DNA from: JAFAXD01 sp051985675
GTDB taxonomy: Bacteria; Pseudomonadota; Alphaproteobacteria; Rhizobiales; Xanthobacteraceae
Reading direction: 5' to 3'
DNA: 64,000 nt
Assembly: GCA_051985675.1 (NCBI GenBank)
Contig: JBPYFJ010000041.1
Location: forward strand, 1 to 64,000
A model generated the notes under the pieces. It worked only from the letters and a program-made list of their open reading frames with translations. It had not been told where the DNA came from and searched no databases. This document shows, piece after piece, positions 15,312 to 24,501 of this stretch. The position numbers and the translations under genes are program-made. Position 1 is the first letter of the stretch. Each line of letters starts with the position of its first letter.

Positions 15312-18300
15312 TCATTCCTCCTGGGTCAGCAGGCTGGCGTTGCCGCCCGCCGCCGCAGTGTTGATCGTCACCGTCTGCTCGGCGGTGAACCGAAGCAAAT
15401 AATCGGGGCCTCCCGCTTTCGGGCCGGTGCCCGACAGTCCAATGCCGCCAAACGGCTGCGAGCCGACGACCGCGCCGATCATATTGCGGTTGACGTAGAC
15501 GTTGCCGGTGCGCAGCCGCGCGACGATATGCTCGACCGTCGCCTCGATGCGCGACGCAATCCCGAGCGTGAGCCCGTAACCGGTGCCCGCGATATCGTCG
15601 AGCAGCAGATCGAGCTCATCGGCGCGATAGCGCACGACATGCAGCACCGGTCCAAATACTTCTTCCTTGAGGTCGCGCGCGCGATCAAGCTCGACCAACA
15701 CCGGCGCGACGTAGCTGCCTGCAGCCGGCAGCGCGCGCTCGGCATCCCAGCGATAGCGCACCCGTCCCTGGCGCTCCATTTCGGCGATCCAGCCGTCAAG
15801 CCGCTCCCTGGCTTCAAGATCGATCACCGGCCCGACCTGCGTTGCGAACGCGCGCGGATCGCCGAGCGCAAGCTCGTGCACCGCGCCCGCAATCATCTCG
15901 ATCAACTGGTCGGCCACATCTTCCTGCACGCAAAGAAGCCGCAGCGCCGAGCAGCGCTGACCCGCCGAGCGAAACGCCGAGGCGATCACGTCGTCGGTCA
16001 CCTGCTCGGGCAATGCGGTCGCATCGACAATCATCGGATTGATTCCGCCGGTCTCGGCAATAAGCGGCACAATCGGCCCCGGCCTGGTGGCGAGCGCCCG
16101 GTTGATCGATTGCGCAACGGCGACGGAACCGGTGAATGCGACGCCGGCCACGCGCTTGTCCCCGATCAGCTTGGCGCCGACGTCGCCATCGCCGGGGATC
16201 AGATGCAGCGCGGTCGGCGGCACACCGGCGGCGTGCAGCAGGCGCACCATCTGCGCGGCGATGAGCGGGGTTTGTTCGGCTGGCTTGGCCACAACCGCAT
16301 TGCCGGCCGCAAGCGCGCCGGCAATCTGGCCGGTGAAGATCGCAAGTGGAAAGTTCCATGGACTGATGCAGACGAACACGCCGCGTCCGCGGCGACGCAG
16401 CGTATCGGTCTCACCGGTTGGGCCGGGCAGCGGGTCGGGCGACAGCGATCGGCGCGCCCGCGCCGCATAGTAGCGGCAATAGTCCGCAGCCTCGCGCACT
16501 TCGGCCACCGCGTCGTCGATAGTCTTGCCGGCTTCGGATTGCAGAAGCGCAATGAGACGGCCGCGGTGGCCCTCGATCGCGTCGCCGGCGCGCTCGAGCA
16601 CGCTCGCGCGCATCGCGACCGGCGTGGCGTCCCACGCCGGAAATCCGGCCTGCGCGGCGGCCATCGTGGAAATGATGATCGCGGCATCCCCTTCGATCAC
16701 TTCGCCGATCGCAGCTCCGTCGACCGGCGAGGTCAGCGCGCGATGATGGCCTTGCACCTCGATCCCGTCGATGATCGGCGCGGCTTTGCGTTCGCCGAGC
16801 CCGGCCGCCGCGATATCGGCACGCAATGACTCCACCTCCGCGCGGTCGCCGAACTCGATGCCCGACGAGTTGCGTCGCATCGGCATGAACAAATCCTTCG
16901 GCAGCGCAATTGCGGGATTGCGTGCGTGCTCTGGATCACCGATCCGGCTCTGTGGACGCCGCAGGACCGATGCGACCGGCACATTCGCGTCCGAGGCGGC
17001 CGACACGAACGACGAATTCGCCCCGTTCTCCAGCAGCCGGCGAACCAGGTAGGCGAGCAGATCGCGATGTCCGCCGACCGGTGCGTAGATCCGGCAAAGC
17101 GCATCAGGTTCATCCGCGAGCACCGCCTCGTAGAGCGCCTGGCCCATGCCGTGCAAACGCTGGAACTCGTAGCCCTCAACCCCGCCCGCGTCTTCGATGA
17201 TGCTCGCGACCGTGAGAGCGTTGTGGGTCCCGAACTGAGGCAGCAGATGTGGTCGGGCCGCCAACAGCTGGCGCGCGCAGGTCAGATAGCAAAGGTCGGT
17301 CATCGCCTTGCGGGTGAACACCGGATAATCGGCTAGGCCGCGTTCCTGCGCGCGCTTGATTTCGGTGTCCCAATAGGCGCCCTTGACCAGGCGAACGATC
17401 AGTCGCCGGTCGAGCTTCTTGGCGATGTCGGCTAGCCAATCGATGACGGCGCCCGCGCGCTTCTGATAGGCCTGCACCGCAATTCCAAACCCGCCCCAGC
17501 CGGCGAGCGAGGGATCAACCAGAACGCGCGCGATCACCTCGAGAGAGAGCTCAAGCCGGTCGGCTTCTTCGGCATCGACGACACAATGCAGATGATACGC
17601 CTTGGCGTGGCGCGCAAGCGCAAGCAGCTTGGGCACGAGCTCGGCAAGCACACGCGTGCGCGCCAGCGCCTCGTAGCGCGGATGCAGTGCGGAGAGCTTG
17701 ACGGACAGCCCGGGCGGGCCGCGCATTTCGCCCTTTGCGGCAGCCTCGCCGATCGTCCCGATCGCGTGGTCGTAGGCGGCCGAATAGCGCTGCGCGTCGG
17801 CCGCCGTACGCGCGCCCTCGCCCAGCATGTCGTAGGAGTAGAGAAAGTCGCGCTGCCCCCGCGCGCGTGCGAGCGCCTCTTCGATGTCGCGTCCGAGCAC
17901 GAAGTGCAACGCCAGGAGCCGCATCGCTTGCCGAGTGGCGGCGCGCACCGCCGGCTGCCCGACCCGCTTCACTAGACCGCCGACGATCGCCTCGGGGCTC
18001 TCGTGGACCCCGACGATCCGCGCCGATACTCCCAGCGCCCAAGCCGAGGCGGACACCAGCAAAGCCTCTGACCGCGCCTCGTGATGGGCGAAGTCGCCGG
18101 CGGCGAGCTTGTCCTCGATCAACAAGTCGGTCGTGCGGTCATCCGGCACCCGCAGCAAGGCCTCGGCCAGCACCATAAGGGCGAGCCCCTCTTTGGTGGA
18201 GAGCGAGTATTCGTGCAGGAAGTCCTCGATGCCGCCGACCCCACCGGTGCGGGCACGGATCGCCTCGACATAGCGCTTGGCACGCGCATCGATGCGCGCT

Positions 18301-18404
18301 TCGGCGGCTGCCGGCCGCGCCGCCTCGCCCAACAGCCTGGCGGCGAGCACTGCGTCGGCAGGCGCGTAGGCCGCAACGAAGGGCGGAAGCTCGCCGGGGC
18401 GCAT
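15312..18404 (-). CDS. putA: Bifunctional proline dehydrogenase / delta-1-pyrroline-5-carboxylate dehydrogenase
   Basis: A 1030-residue PutA that oxidises proline to glutamate in two steps. The proline dehydrogenase barrel (about residues 150-480) has YDMLGEGART, the FAD-binding LVKGAYWDTEIKRAQ and the substrate-binding end of the barrel. The aldehyde dehydrogenase (about 540-1000) has GNAVVAKPAEQTP, the catalytic glutamate in AETGG and the nucleophilic cysteine in SAGQRCSALR near residue 815. It is shorter than E. coli PutA: the protein starts directly in the arm region and has no N-terminal ribbon-helix-helix, so it cannot repress its own gene as E. coli PutA does. No Lrp-type regulator is adjacent. 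Confidence 0.95.
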   Translation of the reverse strand: MRPGELPPFVAAYAPADAVLAARLLGEAARPAAAEARIDARAKRYVEAIRARTGGVGGIEDFLHEYSLSTKEGLALMVLAEALLRVPDDRTTDLLIEDKLAAGDFAHHEARSEALLVSASAWALGVSARIVGVHESPEAIVGGLVKRVGQPAVRAATRQAMRLLALHFVLGRDIEEALARARGQRDFLYSYDMLGEGARTAADAQRYSAAYDHAIGTIGEAAAKGEMRGPPGLSVKLSALHPRYEALARTRVLAELVPKLLALARHAKAYHLHCVVDAEEADRLELSLEVIARVLVDPSLAGWGGFGIAVQAYQKRAGAVIDWLADIAKKLDRRLIVRLVKGAYWDTEIKRAQERGLADYPVFTRKAMTDLCYLTCARQLLAARPHLLPQFGTHNALTVASIIEDAGGVEGYEFQRLHGMGQALYEAVLADEPDALCRIYAPVGGHRDLLAYLVRRLLENGANSSFVSAASDANVPVASVLRRPQSRIGDPEHARNPAIALPKDLFMPMRRNSSGIEFGDRAEVESLRADIAAAGLGERKAAPIIDGIEVQGHHRALTSPVDGAAIGEVIEGDAAIIISTMAAAQAGFPAWDATPVAMRASVLERAGDAIEGHRGRLIALLQSEAGKTIDDAVAEVREAADYCRYYAARARRSLSPDPLPGPTGETDTLRRRGRGVFVCISPWNFPLAIFTGQIAGALAAGNAVVAKPAEQTPLIAAQMVRLLHAAGVPPTALHLIPGDGDVGAKLIGDKRVAGVAFTGSVAVAQSINRALATRPGPIVPLIAETGGINPMIVDATALPEQVTDDVIASAFRSAGQRCSALRLLCVQEDVADQLIEMIAGAVHELALGDPRAFATQVGPVIDLEARERLDGWIAEMERQGRVRYRWDAERALPAAGSYVAPVLVELDRARDLKEEVFGPVLHVVRYRADELDLLLDDIAGTGYGLTLGIASRIEATVEHIVARLRTGNVYVNRNMIGAVVGSQPFGGIGLSGTGPKAGGPDYLLRFTAEQTVTINTAAAGGNASLLTQEE

Positions 18405-18433
18405 GGTGTTTGTCCGGTAGTTTCCAAGATGAT

Positions 18434-18456
18434 AGGAACTTCAAACCGCCGACACT
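18434..18456. repeat. Half-copy of the palindromic element
   Basis: AGGAACTTCAAACCGCCGACACT (split here: AGGAACTTCAAA, CCGCC, GACACT) followed by AGTCGG matches the right half of the type A elements (AGGAACGTCAAATCC ... CACT). The left half is not recognisable. Together with TTGAACTTCC at 18467-18476 it can still form a 10-bp stem with one mismatch. It lies in the gap between putA and ndvA, both start codons facing it. Confidence 0.45.
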
Positions 18457-18514
18457 AGTCGGTCCTTGAACTTCCAGCGGAACCTCCGACATTTGTAACC
18501 GCGCGTAGCATCAC

Positions 18515-20305
18515 ATGAACCTTGTTCGGGTCTATACCCGTGTCCTGGCGTTGCTCGGCGAGGAAGCAAAGCTCGCCTGGTTGCTCGCGCTCGCGAACCT
18601 GGCACTGGCGGGCGCTCAGTTCGCCGAACCGGTCCTGTTCGGCCGCATCATCGACGCGCTGACCAAGAGCTTGTCCACCGCCACGCTTGCGCCGCTGATT
18701 GCCGCCTGGGTCGGCTTCGGCCTGTTCACAATCCTCTGCAGCGCGTTTGTCGCCCTGCATGCCGACCGGCTCACCCATCGCCGGCGCCAGGTAGTGCTTT
18801 CGTCCTACTTCGAGCACGTGCTGCAACTGCCGCTGAGCTTTCACGGGGCCGCCCACTCGGGACGGCTGATGAAGGTGATGATCTCCGGCACCGATGCCCT
18901 GTGGAACGTCTGGATCGATTTCTTCCGCGATTACTTTTCGGCGCTTGCGCTGGTGTTCGTGCTGTTGCCGTTCTCGCTGCTGATCAATTGGCGGCTGGGG
19001 CTGCTGCTCATGGGCATCTGCTGCCTGTTCGGTCTGCTCACCGGTCTTGTCGTTCGCAAAACCGAGCATCTGCAGAAGACGGTCGAGCGGCATTATTCCG
19101 ATCTCGCCGAACGCGCTTCCGACGCCCTGGGCAACGTCGCGCTGGTGCAGGGATTTGCCCGCGTCGACGCGGAGGTGACCGGGCTGCGCGACATCACGAA
19201 CCGCCTGTTGTCGGCACAGATCCCGGTGCTGTCCTGGTGGGCGATCGTCGCGGTGCTGACGCGCGCCTCGACGACGCTCACGATGCTGGCGGTGTTTCTG
19301 ATGGGGGTCTGGCTTTATCTGCAGAACCAGGCCTCGATCGGCGACATCATGACCTTCATGTTCTTCTCCGGCTTGTTGATCGCGCAGCTGGAGAAGGTCA
19401 TTCGCATGTTCAACCGCATGCTGATGGAAGCGCCGCGCCTGAACGAGTTCTTCAACGTACTCGATACCGAACCGGCCGTGCGCGATCGCCCGAACGCGAT
19501 CGACCCGGGCCAGTTGCACGGCCTTGTCGAGTTCCAGAAGGTCACCTTTTCCTACGACGACAAGCGCCCGGCGGTCAGCGATTTGCAGCTCACCGTGCTG
19601 CCGGGCGAAACGGTGGCGCTCGTCGGCGCGACCGGGGCCGGGAAATCCACCGCGCTCGCGCTGCTGCATCGCGCCTTCGATCCGCAGGCCGGTGCGATCC
19701 TGGCGGACGGCATGGACGTTCGCGCCCTCAAGCTCGCCGCGCTCCGCCGCAACATCGGCGTCGTCTATCAGGAAGTACTGCTGCTCAACCGCTCGATCGC
19801 CGAGAACCTCCGCGTCGGCAAGCCGGACGCGACCCTCGACGAGATGCGCGAGGCCTGCGCGCGCGCGCAGGCGCTCGAGTTCATCGAACGCATGCCGGAC
19901 GGTTTCGAGGCGCCGATCGGCGAGCGTGGCCGGTTTCTGTCGGGTGGCGAACGCCAGCGGCTCGCCATCGCGCGTGCGCTCCTGAAGAACCCGCCGATTC
20001 TCATTCTCGACGAAGCGACGAGCGCGCTCGACGCCGCGACCGAAGCGAAGGTGCAGGCGGCGCTCGACGAAGTCATGAAAAACCGCACCACGTTCGTCAT
20101 CGCGCACCGTCTCTCGACCGTGCGTGGCGCGAGCCGCATCTTTGTGTTTGACGACGGTCGCATTGTCGAGGCCGGCACCTTCGACGAGTTGGTCCGGCGC
20201 GGCGGCGTGTTCGCGCGCTTGGCGCGCGCGCAATTCCTGCTGCCCGATCCGGCAGCGGCCGACGTCGGCGGCCGGCAGGTCGTTCCCGACGCGGCGCTCG
20301 CCTAG
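18515..20305 (+). CDS. ndvA: Cyclic beta-1,2-glucan ABC exporter (NdvA/ChvA type)
   Basis: A 596-residue half-transporter with an N-terminal six-helix exporter domain (residues 15-300) and a C-terminal ATPase. The opening LVRVYTRVLALLGEE and the segment AGAQFAEPVLFGRIIDAL match NdvA/ChvA proteins, which export periplasmic cyclic beta-glucans needed for osmoadaptation and, in rhizobia, for infection. The ATPase has Walker A GATGAGKST (about residue 372), a Q-loop (VYQEVLLL), signature LSGGERQ (about 474), Walker B ILILDEATSALD and the switch histidine in IAHRLST. It would act as a homodimer in the inner membrane. The glucan synthase NdvB is not in the window. The gene is divergent from putA. 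Confidence 0.93.
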   Translation: MNLVRVYTRVLALLGEEAKLAWLLALANLALAGAQFAEPVLFGRIIDALTKSLSTATLAPLIAAWVGFGLFTILCSAFVALHADRLTHRRRQVVLSSYFEHVLQLPLSFHGAAHSGRLMKVMISGTDALWNVWIDFFRDYFSALALVFVLLPFSLLINWRLGLLLMGICCLFGLLTGLVVRKTEHLQKTVERHYSDLAERASDALGNVALVQGFARVDAEVTGLRDITNRLLSAQIPVLSWWAIVAVLTRASTTLTMLAVFLMGVWLYLQNQASIGDIMTFMFFSGLLIAQLEKVIRMFNRMLMEAPRLNEFFNVLDTEPAVRDRPNAIDPGQLHGLVEFQKVTFSYDDKRPAVSDLQLTVLPGETVALVGATGAGKSTALALLHRAFDPQAGAILADGMDVRALKLAALRRNIGVVYQEVLLLNRSIAENLRVGKPDATLDEMREACARAQALEFIERMPDGFEAPIGERGRFLSGGERQRLAIARALLKNPPILILDEATSALDAATEAKVQAALDEVMKNRTTFVIAHRLSTVRGASRIFVFDDGRIVEAGTFDELVRRGGVFARLARAQFLLPDPAAADVGGRQVVPDAALA

Positions 20306-20416
20306 CGGCTGCCCGGGCTCTGCGTGGCCCCATTTTGGCCTGCCCGCCGCGCAGCAGGACCTTCCACCGTACGCTAGCCCCGGCTTTGCCTTTATCTGGC
20401 CCCATCGGTAAGGTGA

Positions 20417-21952
20417 GTGGGACGCCGAGTAACGCGTGATTCCGAGCCCGTCGTCCACAATCGGACCCGACCATTGTACCGACATCTCAGGCTATGGCCG
20501 CAGCCGGTGCTGATCGGCATCCTGGTCGCGGCGGCGACTGCAGCGGCGCCCTCCGCCGCGCGCTCGGAGGCGAACATCCTGGTTGACGTCGAGAGCGGCA
20601 AGGTGCTGGCCGCCGACAACGCCGCCTATCCCTGGCATCCCGCATCCGTCACCAAGTTGATGACGCTCTACGTGACGCTGCGCGCCCTCAAGGAGGGCCG
20701 CATCAAGCCCGACACGCCGTTTCGGGTCTCGGCCAACGCATTGGCGCAGTCGCCGACCAAGATGGGCTTCAAGGTCGGAACGGTGGTGACCGTCGACAAC
20801 GCCATCAAGATGATGATGGTGAAGTCGGCAAACGACATGGCCGTGCTTTTGGCCGAGGGCGTGGCCGGTTCGGTCGATGCGTTCAGCGCCGAGATGAACG
20901 CCAACGCCCACCGGCTGGGCATGGTGCAGTCGAACTTCGTCAATCCGAACGGCCTGCCGGCGGACGAGCAGGTCGTCTCCGCGCGCGATCTTGCGATTTT
21001 GGCGCGCGCGCTGATTCGCGAATTTCCTGAATACGACGATTACTGGCATCTGGCCGGCATCAAGTTCGGACGACGGGTTATCCGCAACTACAACAAGCTG
21101 CTCGACCTCTACCCCGGCGCGGACGGGATGAAGACCGGATTCATCTGCGCGTCCGGCTTTAATCTCGTGGCCACGGCGACGCGCAACGGGCGGCGGCTGA
21201 TTGCTGTGGTGCTCGGCGCACCGTCCGCGAGCGTGCGCACCTATCACGCCGCCAAGCTGCTCGAGCAGGGTTTCAACAGCAACCCGAACATGAATTGGCT
21301 CACCCCCGCCCTCGGCACCGTCGACCAGCTCACTCCGATCGCGGCCGCGCCTCCGGACCTGCGCGAGGAGACCTGCGGCCCGCATCGCAAGCGCCCGGCC
21401 GCCGAGGACGAAGAGGTCTCGTTCAACGACAACGACGGCAATTCGCCGTTGGCCTTCATGCTGCAGAACCTGCGCTCGCCGAACCCGAAGCCGTCGCAGC
21501 TGCTCGGCCAGCAGGTCTCGCTGGCGCCGCCGGTCGATGTGTTCGTCGGGTCGGTGAAGCCGGGGAGCGCGGCGGCGGCCGCCGCTCAGGAAGACCAGAT
21601 CGAGCAGCCCAAAGGCAAAGGCAAAAGGGGCAAGCTCGCGAAAAAGAAAGGCGCCAAGGGAACCGACACGGCGTCGCAGGACGTGAGCGAAGCCCCAAGC
21701 CCGGCACCGGCTCCCCGCGCGAAGCCGCATCGTGCCAAGTCGGCAGCCGCATCTTCCGCCGACGATACGGCGGCCGCGGGGACGACCGCCCCGGCCAAAC
21801 CAAAGGTCAAAAAGGCAACAGTCGCGGCTGCTCCGGGCGACAACTCCGGCGCAGTGGCCAGCAAGCCGAAGCCACGCCCGGCCAAGACGGCCGCACCCGC
21901 CGGCCCTAATGCCACATCCGCGCCGGCCAAGCCCTCGTCCACACAGCAATGA
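20417..21952 (+). CDS. D-alanyl-D-alanine carboxypeptidase (peptidase S11) with Pro/Ala/Lys-rich tail
   Basis: A penicillin-binding-protein-type carboxypeptidase of about 511 residues that trims peptidoglycan stem peptides in the periplasm. After a signal peptide (ending near PSAARSEA) it has SVTK with the nucleophilic serine (about residue 77), SAN (about 137) and KTG (about 239). Residues 1-280 form the catalytic domain. A spacer and then about 110 residues of Lys/Ala/Pro-rich low complexity follow (KGKGKRGKLAKKKGAKG, later APAKPKVKKATVAAAPGD), likely a flexible wall- or membrane-contacting tail. The annotated start is GTG 20417. Shorter GTG or TTG starts just before the hydrophobic core cannot be excluded. 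Confidence 0.88.
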   Translation: MGRRVTRDSEPVVHNRTRPLYRHLRLWPQPVLIGILVAAATAAAPSAARSEANILVDVESGKVLAADNAAYPWHPASVTKLMTLYVTLRALKEGRIKPDTPFRVSANALAQSPTKMGFKVGTVVTVDNAIKMMMVKSANDMAVLLAEGVAGSVDAFSAEMNANAHRLGMVQSNFVNPNGLPADEQVVSARDLAILARALIREFPEYDDYWHLAGIKFGRRVIRNYNKLLDLYPGADGMKTGFICASGFNLVATATRNGRRLIAVVLGAPSASVRTYHAAKLLEQGFNSNPNMNWLTPALGTVDQLTPIAAAPPDLREETCGPHRKRPAAEDEEVSFNDNDGNSPLAFMLQNLRSPNPKPSQLLGQQVSLAPPVDVFVGSVKPGSAAAAAAQEDQIEQPKGKGKRGKLAKKKGAKGTDTASQDVSEAPSPAPAPRAKPHRAKSAAASSADDTAAAGTTAPAKPKVKKATVAAAPGDNSGAVASKPKPRPAKTAAPAGPNATSAPAKPSSTQQ

Positions 21953-22030
21953 GGTTGGCCTTGCTGCCGCGCGGCGTTTAGCGCCGCGGGTGCTTGCTTG
22001 TCGCACACCCCTGTTCGATGCTGAAGCATC

Positions 22031-23836
22031 ATGCGGCTGATTCAACGACTGAAAGCCGACGTCAGCGCAGCACGCGGCGCGCTCCGGACGTTGCGGCTCA
22101 CGCAGCCGATCGCGAAAAATCCGACCCGGGTTTTCCCGCATGTCATGACCGACCTGGCGAAGCGCTTTGGCGACGCGCCGGCGCTGATCTCCGAGCGCGA
22201 GCAGTTCAGCTACCGCGAACTCGCCGCCCGCTCGAACCGGTATACGCGCTGGGCGCTCGCACACGGCATTCGCAAAGGCGACGTCGTCTGCCTGATGATG
22301 CCGAACCGGCCCGAATATATGGCGTGCTGGATCGGGCTGACCCGCGCGGGCGCCGTCGTTGCGCTGATCAACACCAATCTCAACGGCGCGTCGCTGGCCT
22401 ACAGCATCAACGTGGTCGAGCCTAAGCATCTCATCGTGGCTTCGGATCTGCTTGCGCAATTCATGAGCGCGCGCGGCAACATCGACCCCAAGATCGGTAT
22501 CTGGGCGCATGGCGACACCGCGGAGAAATTCCCACGCATCGATCACGAGCTAGCGCAGGTGTCGAATGCCGCACTGGCGGCGCATGAGCGTCCGAGGCTC
22601 ACAATCGAGGATCGCGCGCTCTACATCTACACGTCAGGTACGACCGGCATGCCCAAGGCCGCCAACATCAACCACTACCGGTTGATGCTCGCGGTCTTCG
22701 GCTTCTCCGGCATCATGGACACCAAGCCGACCGATCGCATGTACGATTGCCTGCCGATGTATCACACCGTCGGGGGCGTGCTCGCGACCGGCGCGGTTCT
22801 GGTCAACGGCGGCTCGGTCTTCATCCGTGAAAAGTTCTCCGCCCACCAGTTCTGGGACGAGGTCGTGCGCTGGGACTGCACGCTGTTCCAGTATATCGGC
22901 GAGCTGTGCCGCTATCTGGTCAACACGCCGCCGAGTCCCAACGAGACCAGGCATCGCCTTCGGCTTGCGTGCGGCAACGGCCTGCGTCCCGACGTTTGGC
23001 CGGAGTTCAAACGCCGTTTTCGCATCCCGCGGATCATCGAATTCTATGCGGCGACCGAGGGCAACGTGACGCTCTTCAATTTCGACGAGCGGGAAGGCTC
23101 GGTGGGCCGCATCCCGTGGTTTCTGGCCAGCCACTTTCCGATCAAGCTTGTCAAGTTTGATATCAACACTGAGCAGCCCGTGCGCACTGCGGACGGCTTG
23201 TGCATTCCCTGCCAGCCCGGCGAAGTCGGCGAAGCGCTCGGGAAAATCGTCAACGATTCCGCCAAGCCGGGGGCGCGATTCGAAGGCTACGCCGCCTCCG
23301 CCGAGACCGCGCGCAAGATCGTGCATGACGTGCTTGAACCCGGCGACACCTGGTTTCGCACCGGCGACCTGATGCGTCAGGACAAGGACGGATATTTTTA
23401 CTTTGTCGACCGCGTCGGCGACACTTTTCGGTGGAAAGGCGAGAATGTTTCGACCTCGGAAGTGTCGGAGACGATCACCGCGGTGCCGGGCGTGGTGGAA
23501 GCCAACATTTATGGCGTGAAGGTCCCGGGCCGGGACGGGCGCGCCGGCATGGCGGCCGTGGTGATCGATCCAGCGACCTTCGATCTCGCGACCCTGTACC
23601 ACTGTTTGGCCGAGCGCCTGCCGGCCTTCGCGCGGCCGCTGTTCTTGCGCATCCGCGGCGAGCCTCTCGACGTGACGGCGACATTCAAGCAGAAGAAGTT
23701 CGATTTGGTCCGCCAAGGATACGATCCGGCCCAGACCATCGACCAAATCTACTTCAACGATGCGCGGGCACAGGCCTTTGTTGCGGTCGACGCGAAACTC
23801 TACGACGCGATCAACGCGGGTCGGGTTGGCCTATGA
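22031..23836 (+). CDS. Long-chain fatty acyl-CoA synthetase (FATP/very-long-chain type)
   Basis: A 601-residue adenylate-forming ligase that activates fatty acids as CoA thioesters. The AMP-binding P-loop reads YTSGTTGMPKAA (about residue 200). Later motifs are YDCLPMYHTVGG, the FYAATEGN motif replacing the usual YGxTE and typical of the FATP/very-long-chain branch, the WFRTGDL motif, VDRVGDTFRWKGENVSTSEV and a terminal catalytic lysine region (TATFKQKKFDL). There is no signal peptide. It overlaps the DUF924 gene by 4 bp (ATGA), so the two are cotranscribed. Confidence 0.92.
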   Translation: MRLIQRLKADVSAARGALRTLRLTQPIAKNPTRVFPHVMTDLAKRFGDAPALISEREQFSYRELAARSNRYTRWALAHGIRKGDVVCLMMPNRPEYMACWIGLTRAGAVVALINTNLNGASLAYSINVVEPKHLIVASDLLAQFMSARGNIDPKIGIWAHGDTAEKFPRIDHELAQVSNAALAAHERPRLTIEDRALYIYTSGTTGMPKAANINHYRLMLAVFGFSGIMDTKPTDRMYDCLPMYHTVGGVLATGAVLVNGGSVFIREKFSAHQFWDEVVRWDCTLFQYIGELCRYLVNTPPSPNETRHRLRLACGNGLRPDVWPEFKRRFRIPRIIEFYAATEGNVTLFNFDEREGSVGRIPWFLASHFPIKLVKFDINTEQPVRTADGLCIPCQPGEVGEALGKIVNDSAKPGARFEGYAASAETARKIVHDVLEPGDTWFRTGDLMRQDKDGYFYFVDRVGDTFRWKGENVSTSEVSETITAVPGVVEANIYGVKVPGRDGRAGMAAVVIDPATFDLATLYHCLAERLPAFARPLFLRIRGEPLDVTATFKQKKFDLVRQGYDPAQTIDQIYFNDARAQAFVAVDAKLYDAINAGRVGL

Positions 23837-24396
23837 CTGACAGAAGCGCGGGTGTGGAACGAGAACCGGCGGACGTGCTGAGGTTTTGGCGCTCAGCCGG
23901 TCCGGAGCAGTGGTTTGCGAGCGACGACGCTTTCGACGCCGCGATCCGCGCCCAGTTCCTTTCGACCTACGAGGCTGCGGCCGCCGGCACGCTTCATCAC
24001 TGGGAAGCGACCGCCGAGGGTGCGCTCGCTCTCGTGCTCGTGCTCGATCAGTTTGCCCGCAACATGTTTCGCAATGATGCGCGTGCGTTCGCCGCCGATC
24101 CGCTGGCGCGGGAGGTGGCCGACCGGGCGATTACGCATGGTTTTGATCTGGCGTTTGAGCCAAGCGAGCGGCAATTCTTCTATCTGCCGTTCGAGCACTG
24201 TGAGACGCTTGCGAACCAGGAGCGTTGCGTCGCGTTGTTCCGAGCGCTCGGCGATGCTGCGATGCTCAAATGGGCCGAACTTCACGCCGATGTCATCCGC
24301 CGCTTCGGGCGCTTCCCCCACCGCAACACCGTGCTCGGGCGCGCGACGACTGCCGAGGAGCAGACCTTCCTTGACGGCGGCGGGTTCAACGGGTGA
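23833..24396 (+). CDS. DUF924 family protein
   Basis: A 187-residue, mostly helical, soluble protein of the DUF924 family. It has the VLRFWRSAGPEQWF opening, the central LVLVLDQFARNMFRNDARAF block, the FYLPFEHCETLANQE block and the RFGRFPHRNTVLGR block, the four conserved regions of this family. The fold resembles a TPR-like helical bundle; the biochemical role is unknown. The ATG at 23833 overlaps the stop of the acyl-CoA synthetase gene, fixing the start. Confidence 0.9.
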   Translation: MTDRSAGVEREPADVLRFWRSAGPEQWFASDDAFDAAIRAQFLSTYEAAAAGTLHHWEATAEGALALVLVLDQFARNMFRNDARAFAADPLAREVADRAITHGFDLAFEPSERQFFYLPFEHCETLANQERCVALFRALGDAAMLKWAELHADVIRRFGRFPHRNTVLGRATTAEEQTFLDGGGFNG

Positions 24397-24501
24397 GCCC
24401 GCGAGGCCCAGAAAGCGAACAAGTTCTTGTGAGTTGTTGTGCGTGGCTGCCACACGAATCCGGCAGTAAGCTTAAATTCGGTGCCGGCTGGTAGGTATCA
24501 A

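Noticed and set aside
15252..16829. Long plus-strand open frame (525 codons) antisense to putA
   Set aside because: It mirrors the ALDH-coding strand of PutA; composition is Arg/Gly/His-rich with no motif. Typical antisense shadow in GC-rich DNA.
18455..20485. Long minus-strand open frame (676 codons) over ndvA
   Set aside because: Antisense shadow of a clear ABC exporter; no protein-like composition.
20492..22546. Long minus-strand open frame (684 codons) over the carboxypeptidase and acyl-CoA ligase starts
   Set aside because: Antisense shadow of two recognisable enzymes.
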